Positions 1 to 6,700 of a stretch of 36,040 nt of DNA are shown here, piece by piece. Origin of the DNA: Gammaproteobacteria bacterium. Lineage in GTDB: Bacteria; Pseudomonadota; Gammaproteobacteria; Pseudomonadales; JAHEGP01. The DNA is taken from assembly GCA_030618705.1 (NCBI GenBank), contig JAUXCW010000006.1, forward strand, positions 1 through 36,040. Direction: 5' to 3'. The notes under the pieces were generated by a model. The model was not told the DNA's origin. It searched no databases and was given only the letters and a program-made list of their open reading frames with translations. Numbering within the stretch: position 1 is the first letter of the stretch; every line of letters begins with the position of its first letter. A program made the translations under genes and the position numbers.

Positions 1-450
1 GGCGCGGTAGTATGCAATATCGGCCACTTCGACAACGAGATCGATACCGCCTACACCCGCGAAAACTGGCGTTGGGAAGAGGTGAAGCCACAGGTACACC
101 GCGTCTTCCGCAGCGACGCGGCGGAAGACCACCTGTTGTTGTTGTCCGAGGGTCGCCTGGTCAACCTCGGCAACGCCACCGGCCACCCCTCGCGCATTAT
201 GGACGGCTCTTTTTCCAACCAGGTCCTGGCCCAGATCTACCTCTATGAGCGCGGCTTCGCGCGGCTGGAAGCAGACCTGAAGCCGGCGGCTATTCGCGTC
301 GACGTCTTGCCGAAAAAACTCGACGAAGAGGTGGCGCTGCATATGGTCAAGGGCTTTGGCGGCGTGCTTACCCGGCTCACCGCGGAACAGGCCGACTATA
401 TCAACGTGCCTGTGGACGGGCCGTACAAGCCGGAGACCTATCGTTACTAG
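1..450 (+). CDS. ahcY: Adenosylhomocysteinase (C-terminal part, cut by window start)
   Basis: S-adenosylhomocysteine hydrolase reversibly splits SAH into adenosine and homocysteine in the cytoplasm, removing the product inhibitor of methyltransferases. Reading frame 1 is open from base 1 and begins [15 protein letters not shown], the conserved segment near the C-terminal part of the NAD-binding domain. It continues with [17 protein letters not shown] and ends in the family's typical KPETYRY tail. About 149 residues are visible, roughly the last third of the usual 430-470. The ORF track starts it at an internal ATG (82), but homology clearly extends upstream. metF follows on the same strand after 137 bases, which fits a methyl-cycle operon. 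The promoter and any SAH riboswitch would lie outside the window. Confidence 0.96.
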   Translation, partial: GAVVCNIGHFDNEIDTAYTRENWRWEEVKPQVHRVFRSDAAEDHLLLLSEGRLVNLGNATGHPSRIMDGSFSNQVLAQIYLYERGFARLEADLKPAAIRVDVLPKKLDEEVALHMVKGFGGVLTRLTAEQADYINVPVDGPYKPETYRY

Positions 451-469
451 CATACTGTTGATCTGTACC

Positions 470-551
470 TCGATGGTTGGAGTGTCAACGGAACAGGGGC
501 CAGGACTGTGCGAGGCAGGGATGCCGAGCCGAAGGCAGCACACTCCATCGA
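470..551 (+). repeat. Intergenic hairpin element, copy 1 (GGA-loop repeat)
   Basis: An imperfect palindrome fills most of the ahcY-metF gap. The outer arms TCGATGG (470-476) and CCATCGA (545-551) match perfectly, and AGTGT (481-485) pairs with ACACT (540-544) after a four-base bulge. Inside lie CAGGACTGTGCG, the small hairpin GGCA-GGGA-TGCC (514-524) and CGAGCC. The same frame, CAGGACCGTGCG...CGAGCC, occurs on the minus strand within 32622-32725, so the two look like members of one dispersed family. Several GGA motifs are exposed (TTGGAG, ACGGAAC, CAGGAC, CAGGGATG), the last in a hairpin loop. It could be a REP/MITE-like repeat, an mRNA-stabilising or terminating structure for ahcY, or a CsrA/RsmA-binding RNA. 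It does not match the SAH riboswitch as I remember it. Confidence 0.55.
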
Positions 552-587
552 TCTAGTGCTACTCCATTTTCTGCGCACAGGTTATCT

Positions 588-1430
588 ATGAGTAATGACA
601 AGCGTTTAAGCTTCGAGTTTTTCCCGCCCAAGACGGAAGCGGGGGCTGCCAAGCTGGCGGCAACCTGGAAACAACTGGGGCAAATTCAGCCCGGATTCTT
701 CTCGGTGACCTACGGCGCCGGCGGTTCCACCCGGGACAATACCCGCGATACCGTCCTCGCCATTCGCCAGGACGGGTACGCCGTGGCGCCACACTTGTCA
801 TTTGGCGGCGATGGCGAGGATTCGATTCTCGCCCTGCTGGAGGAGTACCGGCGTGCGGGTATCAAGCGCATCGTCGCGCTGCGGGGCGATATGCCCTCCG
901 GCATGGGCATGGCCAGGCTGGCCTATGCCAATGAGCTGGTGACGTTTATTCGCAAACACACCGGCGATCATTTTCACATCGAGGTGGCCGCTTATCCGGA
1001 GATTCATCCCGAGGCCGGCAGCTACGACGAGGACGTCATGTACCTCAAGCAAAAATTCGACGCCGGGGCCAACTCGGCAATCACCCAGTACTTCTACGAT
1101 GTCGACGCCTATCGCTGGTTTCTGGGCAAATGTCAGGCGGCAGGCATCGATGCGCCCATCTACCCCGGGATCATGCCCATTACCAACTACCAGAACCTGG
1201 CCCGTTTTTCCGCAAAGAGCGGCGCCAGTATCCCGCGCTGGATGGCCAGGCAACTGGAGTGTTACGGTGACGACCAGCAAAGCGTTATCGACTTTGGTAT
1301 CGAGGTGGTTAGCCGGCTGTGCCAGCAGCTGTTGCAGGCCGGGGCACCGGGCTTGCATTTTTATACCATGAACCAGGCCGAGCCCACCACCACGATATGC
1401 CGGAATATCGGCCTCGGCCAGGGCAACTAG
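588..1430 (+). CDS. metF: Methylenetetrahydrofolate reductase
   Basis: FAD-dependent reduction of 5,10-methylene-THF to 5-methyl-THF, supplying the methyl group for methionine synthesis. The 280-residue product, a normal MetF length, opens with SNDKRLSFEFFPPKTEAG, the conserved N-terminal strand of the TIM barrel. It also has TYGAGGSTR, HLSFGG, ALRGDMPSG and ITQYFYD, all typical of MetF. The ATG at 588 is chosen over the ORF-track start at 477 because similarity begins at FEFFPPK and the upstream stretch is the hairpin element. The Shine-Dalgarno sequence is weak (CAGGTT). It follows ahcY and precedes rsmE by 7 bases, and it serves the same methionine cycle as ahcY and the metX/metW genes further along. 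Confidence 0.95.
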   Translation: MSNDKRLSFEFFPPKTEAGAAKLAATWKQLGQIQPGFFSVTYGAGGSTRDNTRDTVLAIRQDGYAVAPHLSFGGDGEDSILALLEEYRRAGIKRIVALRGDMPSGMGMARLAYANELVTFIRKHTGDHFHIEVAAYPEIHPEAGSYDEDVMYLKQKFDAGANSAITQYFYDVDAYRWFLGKCQAAGIDAPIYPGIMPITNYQNLARFSAKSGASIPRWMARQLECYGDDQQSVIDFGIEVVSRLCQQLLQAGAPGLHFYTMNQAEPTTTICRNIGLGQGN

Positions 1431-1437
1431 AGCAGGG

Positions 1438-2181
1438 ATGCGAAAGCCGCGCCTTTATACGGCACAGCCCCTGGATGAGAATAGTCGGGGGCAACTTCAG
1501 GGGCAGGCCGCGCACTATCTCAGCCGCGTACTGCGCCGGGGAGCCGGCGACGAAATTCGGCTGTTCAACGGTGAGGGTGGCGAGTACGAGGCCCGGATAG
1601 TCGCCCTCGGGCGCGGCACCGTCGACCTGGAAATACAGCAACGCATCGACTCCGACCGGGAGTCCCCCCTCCATACCGAACTGGGCCTGGTTATCTCCAG
1701 GGGCGAACGCATGGACTGGGCCATACAGAAGGCGACGGAGTTGGGGCTGAGCGCCTTGACGCCGCTGCTGTCCGAACACGGCGAGGTCAAATTGAGCGGT
1801 GAGCGTGCAACGAAGAAACGCGCACATTGGCAGCGTGTTGCCGTAAGTGCCTGCGAGCAGTGCGGCCGCAACCGGATTCCCGGGGTGGGTGAGATTCAAG
1901 CCCTCGCCGAATGGCTGCGAGCCGGCGACGCCGACCTGGCCCTGGTCTTCGCCGCCGGCGGTTCGCCCATGCTGCAGTGGCGTGAATGCTCGCCTCGCCG
2001 GCTGAAACTTTTAATTGGCCCAGAGGGCGGGCTGTCCGCTACAGAATTGGCGCTTGCCGGGGAGGCGGGATTTGAAACCGCAAGCCTGGGGCCAAGAATA
2101 CTGCGCACAGAAACCGCGCCGGTGACAGCCCTGGCCCTGGCGCAATCCCTGTGGGGTGATTTCCGGGGCGCCTCTGTTTGA
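1438..2181 (+). CDS. rsmE: 16S rRNA (uracil-1498-N3)-methyltransferase RsmE
   Basis: Methylates N3 of U1498 in the 16S rRNA of the 30S subunit, using SAM. The 247-residue protein has the family layout: a small N-terminal PUA-like domain (HYLSRVLRRGAGDEIRLFNG) and a SPOUT/trefoil-knot catalytic domain. The knot carries the diagnostic KLLIGPEGGLS loop and LGPRILRTETAPVTAL near the C-terminus, and ERMDWAIQKATELG and ACEQCGRNRIP are also family signatures. It starts 7 bases after the metF stop and is probably co-transcribed with it. It converges on chpC with only 6 bases between the two stop codons, and I see no terminator hairpin there. In Pseudomonas rsmE also lies on this side of the chp cluster. 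Confidence 0.95.
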   Translation: MRKPRLYTAQPLDENSRGQLQGQAAHYLSRVLRRGAGDEIRLFNGEGGEYEARIVALGRGTVDLEIQQRIDSDRESPLHTELGLVISRGERMDWAIQKATELGLSALTPLLSEHGEVKLSGERATKKRAHWQRVAVSACEQCGRNRIPGVGEIQALAEWLRAGDADLALVFAAGGSPMLQWRECSPRRLKLLIGPEGGLSATELALAGEAGFETASLGPRILRTETAPVTALALAQSLWGDFRGASV

Positions 2182-2187
2182 TCTCGA

Positions 2188-2694
2188 TCAGCTGGCTATG
2201 GACATCTGGCAACCGGCTTTTTTTACCGCCCGAACCAGCTTGCCCTCGATGGCCTGAAAATCGGGGATACTCGCTTGCTCTCCGCAGGTTTTCGCTATCA
2301 TCAATTCGACGGAGCCCTTTTTCCCGGTATCGCTGTTGACAATTTCCCCCGGTGTAATTCGCATCATGCGCGGCGCCCCCTGGCTGATAATCGCATAGAA
2401 CGGCACAGTCGACGTGTCCAGCGTACCATTGATTACAGCCGCATGGATCAGGCTCACCGGGACACTGCCGCTCCGGCTGTTGATCGACTCGAAGGAGATC
2501 AGGGGAATGCCGTAGCCCCGCCAGTTGATCAATCCGCTGAACCATTTTGGCGTCCCTTTGACCTCCGTGACATCGGCGACATGAATGATCTCGGCCACAC
2601 AGACATTGGGTACAAGCAGAGTCCTGTCCTGTATCGGCAATATCATGGTAATCAGGTCGACCGCCTTGCTGGCATCTATCAATTGTCTTTTCAT
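2188..2694 (-). CDS. chpC: ChpC-like CheW-domain adaptor
   Basis: A single CheW-like domain of 168 residues, expected to act as an accessory adaptor linking receptors to the ChpA kinase. The sequence begins MKRQLIDASKAVDLITMILPIQDRTLLVPNVCVAEI and contains GLINWRGYGIPLISFE, the CheW core fold signature. The ORF track extends the frame to 2889, but the ATG at 2694 overlaps the chpB stop as ATGA, the classic translational-coupling arrangement, and gives a CheW-sized protein. It is the last gene of the pil-chp operon here. The chpD (AraC-type) and chpE (LysE-type) genes that follow it in P. aeruginosa are absent, and rsmE comes next on the opposite strand. Confidence 0.85.
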   Translation of the reverse strand: MKRQLIDASKAVDLITMILPIQDRTLLVPNVCVAEIIHVADVTEVKGTPKWFSGLINWRGYGIPLISFESINSRSGSVPVSLIHAAVINGTLDTSTVPFYAIISQGAPRMMRITPGEIVNSDTGKKGSVELMIAKTCGEQASIPDFQAIEGKLVRAVKKAGCQMSIAS

Positions 2695-3707
2695 GCTTGA
2701 TCCTGTATCTGTGAAAAATTTGAGTGGGGGTCTGTATAGCGCCGTGCCAACGCCTCGGCAAGCTGGGCCGGGCTCGCCTGGTATTGTACAAGCCCTGAGG
2801 CTATCGCCGCCTCCGGCATGGACGGGCAGATACAGCTCGCGGGCTCCTGTGCCCAGACGCAACCACCGCGACGGTGCAGAGTCTGGCAAGACCGGGCACC
2901 GTCCGCACCCATACCGCTAAAAATAATCGCACCGGAGCACTCACCGTAGACAGCGGCAATATCACTGATAACCTGGTCGATCGCCGGCGCGTAGGGGCCC
3001 GGCCAGTCGTCGTGCGTATTCTCTACCCTGCCCAGGGGGCGAAAGCGCAAGCAGTTTTCCACCGGCACAATACCCAACTGCCCGTGGCTGAGTACTTCGC
3101 CGCCCTGTAACAAAACCGCCTTGAGGTGGGTATTGCGTGCCATGACTTCAGACAGCAAGGTACTGAAATTGGTATCGATATGCTGGGCATAGACAAAACT
3201 CAGGGGTAGATTCGGTGGCAGGGCCTTGAGGAATTCGCTTACCGCCTCGGGCCCACCCAGCGACGCGCCCAACACCCAGACATTACGTGCGACCCGATTC
3301 TCCCGCGAGCGTGCCGTGGCCCTGGCCAGCAGGGGATTGTGGGCAAACTGCCCGATCCCGTCAGTGGCTCGAACCCGGGTGATTTGCTGTAATTTTTCTA
3401 TGAGCCGGAGCAAGTGCTCAGCCTGATTCTCTGCGGTGCTGTCTGCCGGTGCGCTTTCATCTATTAGCACCGGCACCTCGATTTGGTCAAGCAGCAGGGA
3501 TACGGCCCCGACGCTGTCACTCTCCTCGGAGAGGTTGATAATCCAGGCGTCCACGACGGTATGTTGCAAAATCCTATCCGTAATTTTTTCCGGGACGCAA
3601 GCCAGCACAATCTCGTAATCCGCATCCCGTAAAACCGACTGTATCTCAAACAGCTGAAGCGGCGAGTCCGACACGACCCCAATCCGGGGATTCAGGGAGC
3701 CGCTCAT
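2691..3707 (-). CDS. chpB: ChpB-like chemoreceptor protein-glutamate methylesterase
   Basis: CheB-type enzyme expected to demethylate PilJ glutamyl methyl esters, opposing PilK. The 338-residue protein has a C-terminal methylesterase domain with a visible catalytic triad: Ser149 in GASLGGPEAV, His176 in AQHID and Asp269 in GMGADGA. The N-terminal about 120 residues are receiver-like but appear degenerate, since Asn58 (DAWIINLSE) lies where the phospho-acceptor Asp would be expected. Activation by ordinary phosphotransfer is therefore doubtful; this is inference from the motif position. The gene starts 6 bases after the chpA stop and overlaps chpC by 4 bases. Confidence 0.9.
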   Translation of the reverse strand: MSGSLNPRIGVVSDSPLQLFEIQSVLRDADYEIVLACVPEKITDRILQHTVVDAWIINLSEESDSVGAVSLLLDQIEVPVLIDESAPADSTAENQAEHLLRLIEKLQQITRVRATDGIGQFAHNPLLARATARSRENRVARNVWVLGASLGGPEAVSEFLKALPPNLPLSFVYAQHIDTNFSTLLSEVMARNTHLKAVLLQGGEVLSHGQLGIVPVENCLRFRPLGRVENTHDDWPGPYAPAIDQVISDIAAVYGECSGAIIFSGMGADGARSCQTLHRRGGCVWAQEPASCICPSMPEAAIASGLVQYQASPAQLAEALARRYTDPHSNFSQIQDQA

Positions 3708-3713
3708 AGCCGA

Positions 3714-6700
3714 CTAGGGGGTATTCCCCGTCAGCTCCTGGATATTCGCCAACAACTCCATCTCCTGGAAGGGCTTGCCGAGATATTTGTCGACACCGAT
3801 GGACTCCGCTCTCTCGCGATGCTTCTCGCCGGTTCGGGACGTTATCATAATGATGGGCAGGTTCTTCAGTTTGCTACCGCTCTTGACGCGACTGGCGACT
3901 TCAAATCCATCCATACGCGGCATCTCGATGTCGAGCAACATGCAATCCGGCTTGTGATCCTGTAGCAATTGCATCGCGTCGACACCATCTTTTGCCAGTA
4001 ACACATCCATCCCGTTGCGTTCGAGCAGGCGTGAGGTCACCTTGCGCACGGTCACCGAGTCATCGACAACCATTACCAGAAGGTTGCGGTTCTCTTCGAC
4101 TTCCTCCTCCTGCTTGCTCTCAATCATTTCGTTGAGCTGCGGCATGGATAGATCGGTACGGATCATGGCGTGCAGATCGAGGATCACCACAACACTGCCG
4201 TCGCCAAGTACTGTGGCGCCGGACAAGCCCTGGGCCGCGCTGAACTGCGGACCAAGGGCTTTTACCACAATCTCCCGACTGCCGAGCAATTGGTCAACCT
4301 GGACCGCAAAGGAATTCTCGCCGCTCCTGACCAGGATGACAGGTAGCGGCAAAGTTTCATCCTGTAGGTCCGGCGAGGCTGTCTTGCGAATGAGCGCACC
4401 CATATAGCGCAGCTTGTAGGATTGTCCCGCATACTCGAAAAGCGGCGCATCGGGCTGGTAGTAGGCTTCCAGTTCAAAGGGACTGACCCGCACGATACCT
4501 TCGATGGTGTTGAGTGGCAGCGCATAGGTCTCGCCACAGCTCTGTACCATCAACGCCCGGTTGACCGACACGGTAAACGGTAACCTGATGACAAACCGGG
4601 TTCCCCTGCCAAAGTCCGACTTGATATCCACCGAGCCGCCGATCTGCTTGATCTCGCTGGCGACCACGTCGAGACCAACGCCGCGACCGGAAATCTGGGT
4701 TATGGCTTGTGCAGTACTGAAACCGGATTGCAGAATAAACTGCAGCACTTCATGATCGGACAAGGTCGCATCGGCCGACATCATACCCCGCTCGATTGCC
4801 TTGCTGCGCACGGCCTCCAGATCGATACCCCGGCCATCATCAGCGAGGGTGAGGACAACTTCTCCACCCTCGCGCGCCAGGCTGATACTGATATTGCCGG
4901 CGAGCGGCTTGCCCGCGGCGGCGCGCTTGTTCTCGTCTTCGATACCGTGGTCGACCGCGTTGCGTAGCATGTGCTCGAAGGATGGCACCATACGCTCAAG
5001 AATGGTTCGGTCCATCTCACCTTCGGTATTGAGAAATTCCAGGTTTACATTCTTATTGAGCTCGACGCTCACCTGGCGAACAATGCGACGCAGCCGGGGC
5101 ACCAGGCGCGAGAACGGCACCATCCGCGAACGCATCAATCGTTCCTGCAAATCGGTGTTGATTCGCGACTGTTGCAGTAACAGGGTCTCGATGTCCCTGG
5201 ACTTGTTGAATATGCTGTTCTTCACTTCCTTGATATCCGAGGAGCTCTCTGCCAGTGAGCGCGACAGTTGTTGCAACACCGAGTAACGATCCATTTCCAG
5301 CGGATCGAACTCCTCCAGGCCCATACTTTCAACCTGCTCCTGGCGAAAAATCAGCTGTTGCTCTGTTTCAATATCGAGGCGGCGCAATTGCTCCTGCATC
5401 CGCTCGATAGTGGCTTCCATTTCCGCCAGCGAAAACATGACTTCGCCGACCTGCTCCTCGACCCGGCTTCGATTGATACTTGTCTCACCGGCCAGGTTAA
5501 CCAACTGCTCGATGACATGAGCGGGCATCTTCACCGCTTCCTGGGTAACGACCCGCATCTGGGAATTGTCTACGACCGGCGCCGCTGCTGTCGCAGGCTC
5601 TGATTGCGCCTTGTCCGCCTGCGGGAGATCTATCATTTCAACCGGCTCGGCACTTGCCTCCGGCAACTCCGGTTCCTGCTCCTCGATATCGGCAACCGGC
5701 TCGCCCGTCATTACCTGCTCGACGACGATCACCACCTGGTCCTGGTATTGCTGGACGCGAGCAAAAAAGCTGTTATCGAATGCCACACCGTGTTCTTCGG
5801 CGCTGATCAAAAAGGTTTCAAAATTGTGGCTGAGATTTCCGAGGCTGCGCAGCCCCGTCAGTCGGGCGCCACCTTTGAGGGTGTGCAGACAGCGCTGGAG
5901 CATTTCGAGACAGCTGCGCGATTGCCGATCTTCCAGCCACTGATGGATGGTTTCGTCAATTTTCTCCAGCAGGTCGCGGGCTTCCTCCATGAAGATCTCA
6001 ACCATCTCCTGGTCGATATCATCGTCATCGGCGACCACCAGCGTATGCTCTGTCACCGGCGGCGTGTGGCTCCTGGTTTGTTCCTCTGCCGGGGCCGGTG
6101 CCTCGATGAATTGCTCAGCGCCGCTATCGTCTACTGACTCATCGTCGACGCCGGCTCTCGGCGCCTCCGCCTCGACGGAAACAGGCTCGAGGGAATCAAG
6201 CCTGGCCTGTAAATCGCTATCGACAGGGGCAAAGGCCTGATCCGCAGCCAGACTGTCCAGCATACCCTCCAGGGTTGAGCCGACCTGCTCAAACAGCGCG
6301 ACGATCTCATCGCCGACCGGACATGGAGCCACGCGTTCAGCGGCAGCGGACCACGCCAGGGCCAAACCTGCCAGTGGCTCCAGTTCCAATTCGCCGGCGG
6401 TTGCAGCGATTTTCCCGGTGTACTCACCGACAATAAACCAATCTCCTTCGTTGGCTTCGCCGCGCTCCTTCCAGCCGTCAAGAATGGCCGTGACACTGGC
6501 CAGGCGATCGGCGGTTTCGATCATAAACTCACCGACGCGGCTCAAGTAGGCACTGTCATCCCCGCTATCCTCTGGTACAGAGGGGATCCGGCTTTCAATG
6601 AGCGACTCGATTCGCCCTAACAAAGAGGGCGTCTCGGAAAATTCCACGCAGTGACCCTGCTCTTTGAGCAAGGTCAGACCGATAAATGCAAGCCTGGTAG

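Noticed and set aside
451-587. SAH or SAM riboswitch between ahcY and metF
   Set aside because: The fold is present, but the sequence blocks I remember for the SAH riboswitch are not in order, and the inner frame recurs at 32622-32725 beside genes unrelated to methionine. A covariance-model scan would settle it.
798-1358. 186-residue minus-strand ORF inside metF
   Set aside because: Antisense shadow of a clear metF with no recognisable domain.
2039-2791. 250-residue minus-strand ORF over the rsmE end and chpC
   Set aside because: Out of frame with chpC, Arg/Gln/Pro-rich and featureless; chpC and rsmE explain the region.
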